Part shown: piece by piece, positions 28,253-38,818 of the stretch
Layout of the letters: each line of letters begins with the position of its first letter
Numbering within the stretch: position 1 is the first letter of the stretch
Source: Agmasoma carcini (nom. nud.)
Taxonomy: Eukaryota > Microsporidia > Thelohaniidae
Assembly (NCBI GenBank): GCA_029232285.1
Contig: JAOXFI010000015.1
Span: forward strand, 30,683-94,682
DNA: 64,000 nt
Reading direction: 5' to 3'
Program-made: the position numbers and the translations under genes
The notes under the pieces: model-generated
The model's input: the letters and a program-made list of their open reading frames with translations, nothing else
The model's database searches: none
Told to the model about the DNA's origin: nothing

Positions 28253-28888
28253 TTATTTCTTTCTCTGCAACAAACACTTAACCTTGTTAAATCTACGCTT
28301 AATATCCTCCGTATATTCTCCAAGATCAGCTTCAGATAAATTTGACAATCTATTAGAAATTTGTTCTCTCTGTTTATTTACATCAAACGACTCACTTATC
28401 AAGCTAGAAACCTTCTCTCTATCAACAAGCTCTAATTTAAGCAATATCTCAACTATAGACAAAACTAGATTCGGGTTCTTATCTAAAAGCTCATTAAGCT
28501 GTGATGGCTGATCAACTGCCATCTTTTTAAGATACTCCATGACAGACTTAAGATAATTATCATCCATAGAATCAATCACATTCAATAATGTATCAATAGG
28601 AAGCGGCTTCACTTCATTAGTACTGGCTTTCTCAGGCATATCATTCTCGGCATAGTTTATTTTTACAGGTCGTCCACAGAATGATATTTTAAGCTGTCTC
28701 ATAGCCGTTTCTGCTATTAAAGGACTCTCATATTCACAAAAACCATATCCTTTTGATTTCCCAGTAGCCTTATCTATAATCATCCTAAAAGAAACAACTT
28801 TACCAACTGTGCTTAACTCTTTAATCAAATCAGCTTCAGGTGTATCAAAAGGAATGTTACACACAAAAACACTACATCCTTTCTTCAT
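28253..28888 (-). CDS. RNA15: Cleavage/polyadenylation factor Rna15 / CstF-64
   Basis: 211 residues. A single RRM occupies the N-terminus: RNP2 is SVFVCNIPFD, and RNP1 is KGYGFCEYES preceded by VVSFRMIIDKATGKS, closely matching CstF-64. A helical hinge domain follows (about 100-200), where CstF-64 contacts CstF-77. The Pro/Gly-rich region and long C-terminus of animal homologs are missing. The protein recognises GU-rich sequence downstream of the poly(A) site. The true start is the ATG at 28886-28888, preceded by AAAAATTTACC. The longer frame (from 28981) overlaps the HIT gene and is not used. The HIT gene ends 28 bp upstream on the same strand. Confidence 0.85.
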   Translation of the reverse strand: MKKGCSVFVCNIPFDTPEADLIKELSTVGKVVSFRMIIDKATGKSKGYGFCEYESPLIAETAMRQLKISFCGRPVKINYAENDMPEKASTNEVKPLPIDTLLNVIDSMDDNYLKSVMEYLKKMAVDQPSQLNELLDKNPNLVLSIVEILLKLELVDREKVSSLISESFDVNKQREQISNRLSNLSEADLGEYTEDIKRRFNKVKCLLQRKK

Positions 28889-28916
28889 GGTAAATTTTTT
28901 CAAAAAGTAAAATAAA

Positions 28917-29324
28917 TTAATTTCTTTTATTTTCAAACCTTTGTTTAACATCTTTAACCAATTCATTATATTGTTCATCACTAAGTTTTAGTGCTTCAGG
29001 ATTATCTAAACTAAATTTTCCACTTTCATTGGCCTCGATAAGGTGAAAATGTAAATGTTTGATGATCTGTCCATTTACATTATTGTTAAGAACGTTGTAG
29101 CTCGTCATACCCAATAGGTTTGCTACCTTGTGAATATCTTGAATAACACTTGTAAGTAAAGCAGGAGGGGTTACATGTAAATATTTATGATGATCTTTGA
29201 TTATGAATAGAAGATGACATGTACTGTGTGGATATCTATCTACAATAGCATATACGTGATCACTTTCATATACAATATTATCTTTAACATTCTTAAGCTT
29301 ACAGAATAAACAATCTTCTGACAT
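28917..29324 (-). CDS. HIT-family nucleotide hydrolase (Hint-like)
   Basis: 135 residues, typical of HINT/HNT1. The N-terminal CLFCKLKN is the zinc-type C-x-x-C found in some family members. AIVDRYPHSTCHLLFIIKDHH matches the segment that precedes the catalytic core. The histidine triad is HLHFHLIE at the usual position about two-thirds along, with the catalytic His in the middle. Family members cleave adenosine 5'-phosphoramidates or dinucleotides. The specific substrate cannot be read here. The ATG follows AAAAAAATTTGC. Confidence 0.9.
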   Translation of the reverse strand: MSEDCLFCKLKNVKDNIVYESDHVYAIVDRYPHSTCHLLFIIKDHHKYLHVTPPALLTSVIQDIHKVANLLGMTSYNVLNNNVNGQIIKHLHFHLIEANESGKFSLDNPEALKLSDEQYNELVKDVKQRFENKRN

Positions 29325-30286
29325 GCAAATTTTTTTATAAATTTATTTAATAGATTCAAAATATGATTTTAAGGTTTATAATTTATTCTGTGATGGGTCT
29401 AAACCTCTATGTGGTATGATGTTGAAATTTTAGAATATCAGAGGTTAGGGTTAAAGTAGGACAGTGGAATAAAGATATAAGTTATGTGGTGGTATCTTTA
29501 TGGTATTATGTTTTTGTTGTCATTTTTATCAAAACACGATAAGTGTTATATTGCTATCCATTTCTTCTGTTGATATGTTCTGGGTTTTTACATGTTGGTC
29601 GGTTTTTAATAAATATTAATTTTGGTCTTCTTGTAGGAATTGTGATAAAGATGAATATAAATAAATCATTGTTGCTCTGCTTTTTGACGGTTTTTATAAG
29701 AAAATATGATTTGTTAGCTAACGAAATAATTAAATTTATTAATATGGTGTGTTTAATACCATAAGTTCTAACATGGGATAAGATGGTGACGAATTACGTA
29801 TAAATCTAATAAACATCACATTGTTAATTTTTTTTCTAAACCCTAGTGTAACTCTGTTATTCAGGAATGAAAGAAGTAGGGAATAGTGAAATAATTAAAA
29901 AATGTGCTGAAAGATGTTGATTCAAGCAGAAATACCAATAATAACAAGACAAATAATAGTAAAAGCTAAGTAACCTTTTAATATTTTATTATAAAGGTTC
30001 AACAACCTCAAGATCAGACATATGTACAATAATGTTAATTATAAGTAATAATATTCTCGTTAAAAAGACTGTAAGTAATATTTAATTCACCATTATTTAT
30101 ATTTGAACATCAATAGCTCAAAATGTAATAATGATGACTCTTTTTTATACTTTAATTTATTATGACTTACTTTAATATATCAAACAACAGGTGTGCGAAA
30201 TAATGAAATATTTGTTTTTAGAATGAATCATCTCGAAATAAAATTATTTTTTTTATTTTTAAGAAAAAAATTATTCTAAATTTTCA
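29325..30286. other. Gene-free stretch, about 960 bp
   Basis: No supported gene. A 73-codon frame at 29543-29764 opens with GTG, is mostly hydrophobic and has no AAATTTT signal, so I do not call it. The last 50 bp hold the A/T-run signal for the next start. Confidence 0.5.
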
Positions 30287-31699
30287 ATGGGATACGATGA
30301 ATTTAAAGAATATTACAAAGAAGCTCTTAACATGGAAGATTTCGATGCTTTCTTAGATACTCTTCAAAAACCACTTCCATACGCATTCAGAGTGCTCAAA
30401 GGCCCATTTGAAGATAGAATTCTAGAAAAACTAAAGAACTTTGAATTCATTCGTAAACTTCATTACTTTGAAAACACGTATGAATTTGATACTACTGATA
30501 AGACAAAAGAATTCATTGAATTTTTAGTATCAGAAACATATGTCGGTCATATCCAGAGGCAAGAGACCGTATCTATGATCCCTTTCCACTGTTCTAAACC
30601 AACAAAGGATGATACAATCTTGGAGATGTGCGCTTCCCCAGGATCAAAAACTAAACAATATCTTGAGATCAGCCCTAAATTACTTGTATCAAATGATGTA
30701 AACTTTACTAGATTAAAAGTTTTGATCACAGAGGCAACTAAAATTGCATCTGAGAACTTTGTTGTAATCAAACATGATGCCTCAAAACTAAAACTAAATA
30801 TGAAATTTTCTAAAATCTGCTGTGATGTTCCATGCTCATCTGATGGTACGATAAGGAAGAATAGAAATGTACTTGATAATTGGTCTTTAAAGGGTGCCAT
30901 TTCATTGAATAAAGTACAAGCTTCCATACTAAGACGAGCTACAAACTTAGTTCATGATGATGGTGTTATCGTGTATAGCACGTGCTCTCTCAATCCTATT
31001 GAAAATGAATACGTTGTTAGTCAATTTCTTGATGATTTTGAACTACAAAATATTTCACTAGAAAAGGTTAAGGTAAGAGAAGGAATCACTAAATTTGAGC
31101 ATGACAAATATTCATTTGACAATGAAGAGCTAAGAAAATGTATACGAATATATTCACAAGACCAAAACACAGGATGTTTCTTTGTTGCTGTACTGAAAAA
31201 GAAAAATAAAAATATAACTGTTGAAGAAGAAAAGGAAATAATATCAGGGGGTTTGAAAAAGAACAAAATAGAAATAATTGATAATAAGGAAGTTGGTTAT
31301 GACGTAGATTCTGTTTTAGCATCATTTGGTTCAAAGAAAAAGGTTTTATATGCAATCAGTAAGTTAACATGTGATTTTATTGATTCAAATCCAAATATCA
31401 ATGTTATATATGCTGGTACTAGGGCCTTTAACGCAAATAATTTAGGAAACTCTGATTATAGAATTATATTTGATTATTTAAACTTATGTAAAGTGGTACC
31501 AAATTTTGAAATTTCATCAGATCAATTCGTAAAACTAATTACAGAAGAGTGGATTGATATAGAAACTGATATCAGGGATAAATTCATTATAACTGAAGCC
31601 AAAGGTATGAAATTTTGTGGGTATATCGGTGGAAATAAGATAACATTATTTATTAACAAATTTCTTAGAAAATCGTTTACAAATCATTTTATAAATTAA
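30287..31699 (+). CDS. TRM4: tRNA (cytosine-5) methyltransferase Trm4/NSUN2
   Basis: 470 residues. The SAM motif MCASPGSKTKQ is at 114-124. The two catalytic cysteines are C183 in DVPCSSDGTIRKN and C233 in STCSLNPIENE. The order and spacing fit the NSUN2/Ncl1 subgroup, in which DVPCSGDGT is followed by RKN. Yeast Trm4 makes m5C at several tRNA positions, including the anticodon and variable regions. A C-terminal PUA-like segment (roughly 345-470) is kept but shortened relative to yeast (684). The ATG follows TAAATTTTCA. Confidence 0.93.
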   Translation: MGYDEFKEYYKEALNMEDFDAFLDTLQKPLPYAFRVLKGPFEDRILEKLKNFEFIRKLHYFENTYEFDTTDKTKEFIEFLVSETYVGHIQRQETVSMIPFHCSKPTKDDTILEMCASPGSKTKQYLEISPKLLVSNDVNFTRLKVLITEATKIASENFVVIKHDASKLKLNMKFSKICCDVPCSSDGTIRKNRNVLDNWSLKGAISLNKVQASILRRATNLVHDDGVIVYSTCSLNPIENEYVVSQFLDDFELQNISLEKVKVREGITKFEHDKYSFDNEELRKCIRIYSQDQNTGCFFVAVLKKKNKNITVEEEKEIISGGLKKNKIEIIDNKEVGYDVDSVLASFGSKKKVLYAISKLTCDFIDSNPNINVIYAGTRAFNANNLGNSDYRIIFDYLNLCKVVPNFEISSDQFVKLITEEWIDIETDIRDKFIITEAKGMKFCGYIGGNKITLFINKFLRKSFTNHFIN

Positions 31700-31955
31700 A
31701 TATTTTAAGTTTTTATGTTATTCTTCTGTTTAATGGCATATATCGCTATTATATGCTTTATATCACATAATCTAATTGTAATTTGTCGCTACAAAAACTT
31801 GTTAAAATGTGATATTTGTTTTTAAAACCCTTAAATATATATAAAAAGATCATTCTTTATATTCTTTATAAATAAAGAGTGTGCATCAGTATAGTATGAA
31901 AAAGGAATACAAGTATTTTTAATAGTCCTTATAAAGTATATTTAAAATTTTAACC

Positions 31956-32609
31956 ATGGTAGATAGAAAGGAGATAGCTAAGAATTTATTTGAAATGTTT
32001 CCATCTTTGACCAAAAAACAGGCTGAAGACTTAAGTGCATCAGGAGACGATATAAATACACTCATTACTAGAGTTTTAGATAATAATATAGAGGCTCCAG
32101 TAGTAGATATACAAACACAAACATATTCGTTCCATAAGATACCACAAGTATCATATCACTATCATGAGATATTTAGTGGAAACTTTGTACCAAAAAATAC
32201 CATAGAATATCTTCGGAACAAAGCAAATGAAAATTACATTGATGTTAAAAAAAACATTGATGAAGCTCAAACGAACAGTGATTATAAGTTAAGGACACAT
32301 TACTCTATTCAAGGTGAGAAATTTAAACGAATAGCCCAAGAATATGATAGAGAGGCAGCATTAAGCTTAATTTATAATCAATTAAATAGCAAAGGACCTG
32401 TAGATCTACATCAGTTCTATACGAAGGAGGCAATTTATTTTATGGAAGATCTATTGAACTATAAAAAGTTTAACGAGCTGACTATAATCGTTGGTGTAGG
32501 TAGACTTGAGTCAAGACTTAAACCACCTTTAAATGATTTTTTTCAAAGAAAAGGATTTAAAATTGAAGACAAGGGCCCAATAATACGAGTATTTAAAATA
32601 AAAAGATAA
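31956..32609 (+). CDS. CUE / DUF1771 / Smr-domain protein
   Basis: 217 residues. An N-terminal CUE-like helix bundle (about 5-42, with EMFPSLTKKQAEDL) could bind ubiquitin. A helical DUF1771 segment (about 90-140, with YSIQGEKFKRIAQEYDREAA) follows. The C-terminal Smr domain begins VDLHQFYTKEAI (the DLH motif) and has the glycine-rich segment LTIIVGVGRLESRLKPP, which replaces the usual G-x-G-x-H-S-x-G-x-x-P and lacks its histidine. Related proteins (yeast Cue2, animal N4BP2-like) cut mRNA at stalled ribosomes. Loss of that His makes nuclease activity less certain. The ATG follows AAAATTTTAACC. Confidence 0.75.
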   Translation: MVDRKEIAKNLFEMFPSLTKKQAEDLSASGDDINTLITRVLDNNIEAPVVDIQTQTYSFHKIPQVSYHYHEIFSGNFVPKNTIEYLRNKANENYIDVKKNIDEAQTNSDYKLRTHYSIQGEKFKRIAQEYDREAALSLIYNQLNSKGPVDLHQFYTKEAIYFMEDLLNYKKFNELTIIVGVGRLESRLKPPLNDFFQRKGFKIEDKGPIIRVFKIKR

Positions 32610-34779
32610 ATTATAGCAATTATTGATCTTATCCAAAAATTTCATAATCAAAAAAACCAATTTTAGAATATCTGAAGATTAAATAAATTATTATTTGTGA
32701 GATAATCTATAAAAATGTACGTTAATCTTATTTATATTTGTGGCATGATTTTATTGTAAGATTAAACTACTTTAATAATATTTAATTTGAAATTATAGTA
32801 TATATTATATAGTATGTAATAAGCTATAAATAAAATACAAAGACATAATAAAAAGTAGTTGAATTAAATATTTAGTTATTATATTTAAATGTTTAATTTT
32901 TCAATTACGTCCATATCTAATGTAAATTACCAGTACTCATCAGAACACTGAAGTCAAGACATTAAGAGTTTAATTAAGTACTAAGACGAGCGATCACTTG
33001 GGAACATTAAATGTTGTAATTTTTGTTTTTTTTTAATTTACCTGCTGTGGTTCGGACTATCGTATGACAGTTTTCTTATATTTGTTTATGCAATTAGCTT
33101 AAAAGAAAATATTATTTTAAATATATTGAATGTCAAGAAAAGAAATAATATAAATAAAATATCTATTTACGTATATTACCTAAAAACAGGTAAACTATCG
33201 CGGGCGTACGGCACGGACTAATTGTCCAAGTTTTAAACGCCTTAAGTAAATTGATTGTATATTTGGTAAACCTTTTATGTTTATTTTACCTGTTCTCGAG
33301 GGTTTCTGCTGTGGTAACATGGTCTTAAGTGTTTAGCGAGCTTTTAAATTTTTTCTATCCAACTAAGCAATCATATCAGTATTATTTTTACTAATATCAT
33401 TTTTATAAAAAATAAAATGTTAATCTTTGTTCCACATATGTTTTAATAATAAGCTGGATATATCATTGCTGTTGTTGAAAATAAAATTTAATATAAACAA
33501 ATTAAACTTTCCTTACTTCGTAGGTGGTTTATCTGATTTGTATAACATACGTATATAGATATTTTATAATATCATTGTTTTCCTTTCTAAATATCTATGG
33601 ATTCTTCAAAACATTTCCTTTTATAATTAAAACTATAATAAAGATCAAATAGCTATCATATAATAAAGCTATAAATATGAAATCTATCCTTCGAATCAAT
33701 TCAAGGTAACATAAAGTTATAAATATTCAACACATTTTAACTATATATTAACGCACCTTAAACATGAAACGATTCCGAATACGCACTTAAATGCGAATTC
33801 ACACATCAAACAACCTGACAAGCATAACAACTAAACAATCAAGAAAAAACACTGAAATAAGCTTCATCAGATACATATATCACTTAACTAACTGATATAC
33901 TAAAATAAACATATAAATTTAAGACAACAACCCAACTATACAAATGGGCCAAAGAGGTGTTCATAATATTACTCAAAATAAAATTGACTATTATTTCTAT
34001 ATAGAAGTCAAGTGAGTAAAAACATTAGAAAGTATATTTGAAACTAATTTATGTAATCTGTACTCGTTTGAAAATTAACTCAGATCAGAGAAAAAGAGTA
34101 AAAAAAATTTAAGAATACTATAGTGTCATAGAGCACAAAACCAAAAAAAACAATTAATATATTAAAACCAAATCTCAAGACAAAATTAAAGAAGCATTTA
34201 GAACGATATTTACTTCATATATATAGAACTATAAAAATACCAATTCATAAACCTGCACGAAATGTGAAATTTATAAAAAACAAATATAATTATTTAAAAC
34301 CATAGTTATCTAAAAACAACAAGAAAACTAATACGAACCATACAAAATGCACAAAACGTCATACCATGACAACTTAGAATGCCACAGACAACAGGATTAA
34401 AACTTTAACATGAATAGGCGCGATTATAATGAAATGATCATGTAAAATATAGAAAAAATTAAATACATCAGCATATAAGTAACAATCAAGATAAACAGGC
34501 AAAATACTCTCTTTATATATGTAAGATAACTAATATTGTATCATTCCAATATATAAAAGGCATGTAATTTTAGTATAAATCAACACGAGTAAATGCAAAG
34601 GTGGATTTTAAAAAAGAAATGGATCAAGTCCAAAGTTTTTCCTTGAAGAAAATTTGAACTTGTGAAATTCTTTAATTTTTATTTTTCCATATGTACTTAA
34701 ATTAGCATCTTGACGAGTTTGAACTGTTACTAGGTGACGAAAATCGTTAATACAGCTTTTAATTGGCAATGGTGAGCTA
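32610..34779. other. Gene-free stretch with isolated GC-richer islands
   Basis: 2.2 kb, AT-rich. Short GC-richer islands occur near 33040-33070, 33186-33240 and 33280-33330. The first and third both contain a TTACCTG word and CTGCTGTGGT, and the second has the inverse CAGGTAAA. I find no coding frame or RNA gene. 33660-34600 is A-rich on the plus strand, without motifs. Confidence 0.4.
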
Positions 34780-35560
34780 AGGAGTCAAATTTATTGTCCC
34801 ACTTGCAATTATTCTTATAGCTTAAAAATATAATAGAAGCATCGAAAAATTCGGCCTTAGATTACTAACTATCAATTGTACGAATTATGAGAAATCTTAA
34901 TAATTCGTAAAGATGTTTTTTATTATTTAAATATATTTTTAACTAAATTATAAAAATCGTAAATTATTGAACAAATGATATCAAAATTAAAAACGTTATA
35001 ATTTTAGTTGGTTTTACTAAAAACACCATCTTTATATTTATGCAAAATTAAATATATTATGTGTGATTTTTAATTCAAAACCATGTTATTAGGAAGAGAA
35101 GAAATATGCCAGGTTGATGAAAGCTAATTCAAATACAAGGCAAAATATAATAGAAAAGTACTAGCATTAAATAATATTTGGATTTTGGAATTGCAGATAC
35201 ATCATCCGGAACAGCCAAGATTTACTTAGAATAAGTACGCGAGCGCATCTCTAATACAATACTTCTTATGATAGACAGATTTTGTCGTCCGGGTACAATA
35301 TTTTAACTTGATCAGTGGTGTCTTATTTTAGGATATGTGAAGATAAGATTTTGAGCTATAAAACTGCAAATCATCATCTTTATTTTGTTTATCCAAATAC
35401 TCTTGTTCATATCCGAAATATTGAATCTTATTGTGCAAGGTGAAACAAAGAATTAAAGAAAAATAATGTTATCTTGTGAAATCATGTACAAAGATAATGT
35501 TTGAAGAGATATTTTTAGTCTAGAAAGGATTTTTAAATTGATTATCTAAAAATGGTTCAA
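34780..35560 (+). pseudogene. Decayed Merlin transposase, copy 2 (best-preserved motif set)
   Basis: The first catalytic block is at about 35098-35150: EEICQVDES, a stop, then FKYKAKYNR. Next comes FGIADTSSGTAKIYLE (35180-35230, after a frameshift). The second Asp block is CRPGTI, a stop, then LDQW (35286-35320). The C-terminal block NTLVHIRNIESYCARVKQRI is at about 35398-35455, supplying the third acidic residue in NIES and the usual W replaced by C. The possible zinc-ribbon start (CPTCNYSY) is near 34800. At least three stops and two frameshifts. It belongs to a related but distinct lineage from the copy that follows immediately downstream. Confidence 0.75.
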
Positions 35561-35639
35561 TTTTATTTTAAAGTAATACTTAATATTAAGAAATGTTGAA
35601 ATTTTACTGTTATAATGAATTATGGTTTCAATATTTCCT

Positions 35640-36520
35640 TACATGTATGAAAAAGTACCAACTGATTTATTGTGTTTAATTTTGAAAATGTATTCGTAAT
35701 AATTCAAAAAAATACTGCTATAAATATGCTAAGAAGTAAAGGATCTTCATTTATCGTTTATTGCTGTGGTTGTAACACACTCGTTAAGGAGTGATTTTTG
35801 CTCTCAATTGATAATATAACATTTATTTGTTATAAAAGTGGTTGTATCAATTAAAAAAAGATTTAACATGCGAACAAACGACTTTTTAAGTGTCAGACAA
35901 TACTTTTGAGAAAAATAATCATTTTATGTTTGGGGCGGTTCGATATTATATTTGTTATCTACTAAATAAGAGGTTTTGATTCGTTTAGTAATTTATCAAA
36001 TAAGCTATACTAAAATATAAGGGGAAAAATAAAAATATATTATGATGTTTTTCGAATGACTCTAGATGGTTTGAGTGTGATTTGCCAAATTAATGAATCT
36101 ATGTTCAAGTATGAGCAAAAATACCATCCAGGAAAAGTTGGTAATAAAACCAGGCGCATGTTTAATATTGGGATACATCTATATAACCTCTAAATTATTT
36201 TGTTAAGCTGATTGATGATAGGAGTGCAGCAATTCTATTATATTTTACAAAATGTTTGCATAGAAAAGACTATGATATGGAGTGATGAATGGTGTAGTTA
36301 TATGAATATAACTAATTTAATTTTTTAGATTTAAAATTATTCATGGTTTAAATTTTGATGATTCGATTAATAGTTTTCATATTTAAAACATTGAGCTTTA
36401 TTGAATAACCTGGAAAGAATATATAAAATGATGGTTTCTTACCTAAGGTTGTAAGAATCGTATTTACTTGAGTGGATGTGAAAAAAACTAATATAAAAGA
36501 TGATTTAATTATAAATATTT
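35640..36520 (+). pseudogene. Decayed Merlin transposase, copy 3 (sister of copy 1)
   Basis: Nucleotide-level similarity to copy 1 at 16010 runs through the element, for example TTGATAATATAA and TTATAAAAGTGGTTGTATCA in both. The zinc ribbon reads YCCGCNTLVKE then DNITFICYKSGC (35765-35860). The first catalytic block is VICQINESMFKYEQKYHPG (about 36080-36135), with Asn in place of the first Asp. The second block is MIWSDEWCSYMN (about 36268-36300), where the Asp is kept. Copy 1 has the reverse pattern, losing the second Asp but keeping the first. Multiple stops and shifts; not functional. Confidence 0.75.
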
Positions 36521-37990
36521 TAATATTATATTCTTTATTTTATAAAATGTGTTTATATATAATTATATTAACATTAAGAAAATTGATATATGGAGAAAAT
36601 ACTAGATCCTGAATTTATAATTAAAATATTATATAAATAAAATCATCTAATTATTTTTGGAAACTGGACGAAAGCTTCCCCCGAAAAAAATTGGTCATGA
36701 TTCATAAAAAATGTAATATTAAAAATTAATAATTATTTATTGACTTAAAATATTTGTTATAAGTAATATATCTTAGATGATTTTTATATCTTCTAAACAT
36801 GAACCATTAGAGTAAATTCAATAGATAACTGTTTGGATCTGAGTTTTTTTACTTATAAAGTTTTGTAAAAAGGATATATAAATGTTTTTAGAAAGATGAA
36901 CAAGTTTATAACACTATCTATGTCATCTTGTATTACTACAAATGATTATTTATAATTAAACAAAAAAAATATACCAGAATTGATTATTTATATACATTTT
37001 GTGAACAGTCACTTTTAAGTATACCACATGACTTTAATTATTTGGGTATGAAGTTCTCTGTTTTTAAGTGAATCATTTTTATGATTGATCAAAATATGAT
37101 CATAAGCATCTTAAACAGGAAGAACGACACATAAGTGTCATAATTATACCACCATTTCTTAACAATTCTCGTATTATGGAGCTCAAATCGTTTTTGTATC
37201 TCTTCTGAACAATTCTTAAAAGCATTTTACACTTATTTTTAACCGCACCAATATTTACTGTTATTTAATAATTCTTACTTATTATTTTCGGTTCCTTGTT
37301 AGAAGTGTTTCATAGATATATAATGTATTAAAAGCACAAGGACATCCGACAACTTGTCCAAATAATTATTTATTGTAGACCTTAATAGTTTTATAATATT
37401 CTTATACGACAAATCAATATCTGAATATTTTGAGCATACGCATGGTTATTTGCAAAAATATAAAATTTGTAAATATTGGCATACATTTTAAATTTCAATT
37501 GCTTTCTTAATATCAATTTTTTTTCAATATATTAAACTGAATCCTCTAATGCTATTAGTATTTATACCTAAAATATTTTGCTACAAACAGATTTTTATTT
37601 TATCAAATATGCTCAATAATAACTGTTTCAATGTATTACTGCACAAGTAATTACCGTCATAATTGGATTAATATAGAATAACATCTAACATTGTACAAAA
37701 TTTTGTAAAATTATTCATATTGTAATTAAGTTACTGTTTGGATTTGTGATCAAAAAAAATAATTAACATTAGTTGTTAACTTATGTACTATATTATAAGA
37801 ATATAATGATTCTGATTGTAAATGTAATCTTTTAATTTTAATTGTTTTTGATCTTATTTGTTTTATACCTTAAGAAAGACAATTTAATATCATTATGTTG
37901 TCTCTGATATGCCTACTGCATATAAAAGCTATATAAATCTAAAATATTCTGGGTGTTACATCTATTATTTTTTATGTATTTTGATTTTAC
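36521..37990. other. Gene-free AT-rich stretch
   Basis: About 1.5 kb with stops in all frames. No motif I can name. It lies between Merlin remnants and may be their debris. Confidence 0.35.
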
Positions 37991-37994
37991 TATC

Positions 37995-38150
37995 TAACCA
38001 CGGTCTTTCTATGGCTCAAAAGTATGTGCACCGGTCAGCGGGTCAACATAGCTAGATTGATGTTGACTGTGTAATACACATAATTATGTTCGCCAATAAT
38101 CTGAAAATATGACTTAGACTTCTTCTTATAAGATATATCAGATATTCGAA
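37995..38150 (-). pseudogene. Merlin transposase fragment, copy 4
   Basis: On the minus strand a short stretch reads SDYWRT, then NYVYYTVN, then after a frameshift YVDPLTGAHT. These are the second Asp block and the conserved H-x-x-V-N-H...F-V-D-P-x-T-G-x-H-T block of Merlin transposases. The His after V-N is lost. Only about 120 bp is recognisable. A better version of the same block is at 58385. Confidence 0.65.
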
Positions 38151-38439
38151 TATTTATAATTTATACAAAATATCAATAAGCGAACAACCCATTAATATTT
38201 AAATTTACGTACGAATAATTGTTATTTACAAATAAATCTTTTCCTTGTATAAATATACACAAGCGTGTTATAAAACTATTCTTTCTTGGATAAAAATTTT
38301 ACTTTGAGATCACATATCCGAACAACGCCTATATTAATATATTAAAAACTTTTTTTTCATATAATTTTTTTTACCCCATGTAATACAATCAAGCCGATTT
38401 TAAAACAATATAGAAGGTCCAGGCAGCAGAAATTAATGG
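38151..38439. other. AT-rich spacer, no feature
   Basis: Between a Merlin fragment and a dispersed-repeat copy. It may contain the N-terminal remains of the minus-strand Merlin element, but I could not read a zinc ribbon. Confidence 0.35.
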
Positions 38440-38740
38440 CTATTTACTTATCATGCATTGGTAAGACACTGTGTAAAAACATGTTTATCATGTTATCTTA
38501 AATGGTGACAGCAAGACCATCATATCATAGGATGCGGTTATAGTCATGTTAGTGCTATTACGCACATCAAACAATATCTTCAAGAAGTAACGCTTTCCTG
38601 CCAATGAAGAAGAAGTGCCTGTCTATCTACCGAACAAGGTTATTCGTATAAATAACGGTCCTAACCCAATCTGTTATAGCCCAATTAGACGTTGTTCCAA
38701 AGTCACCAAGTGAAGGTCTGGACTCTTTGCAAAGGCTCGT
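38440..38740 (+). repeat. Dispersed ~300-bp repeat, copy 2
   Basis: Shares, in order, TTATCATGCATTGGTAAGAC (left end), CATGTTATCTTAAATGGTGA, AGTGCTATTACGCACA, TTTCCTGCCAATGAAGAAG, GTGCCTGTCTATCT, GAACAAGGTTATTCGTA, TATAGCCCAATTAGACGTTG and GGTCTGGACTCTTTGCA (right end) with the other copies. It ends about 80 bp from the MRD1 stop codon. Confidence 0.8.
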
Positions 38741-38818
38741 TCTTACACAAATTATTTAGCAAAACACAATATAAAAAATATAAAATTTATTTGATTTTTC
38801 CCACCGATAATTATATCT

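Noticed and set aside
28889..28981. N-terminal extension of the Rna15 gene
   Set aside because: It would overlap the HIT gene, adds no domain and precedes an ATG with the strong AAAAATTTACC signal.
29543..29764. 73-codon hydrophobic frame, possible small membrane protein
   Set aside because: It opens with GTG, has no start signal, and its hydrophobicity follows from T-rich DNA.
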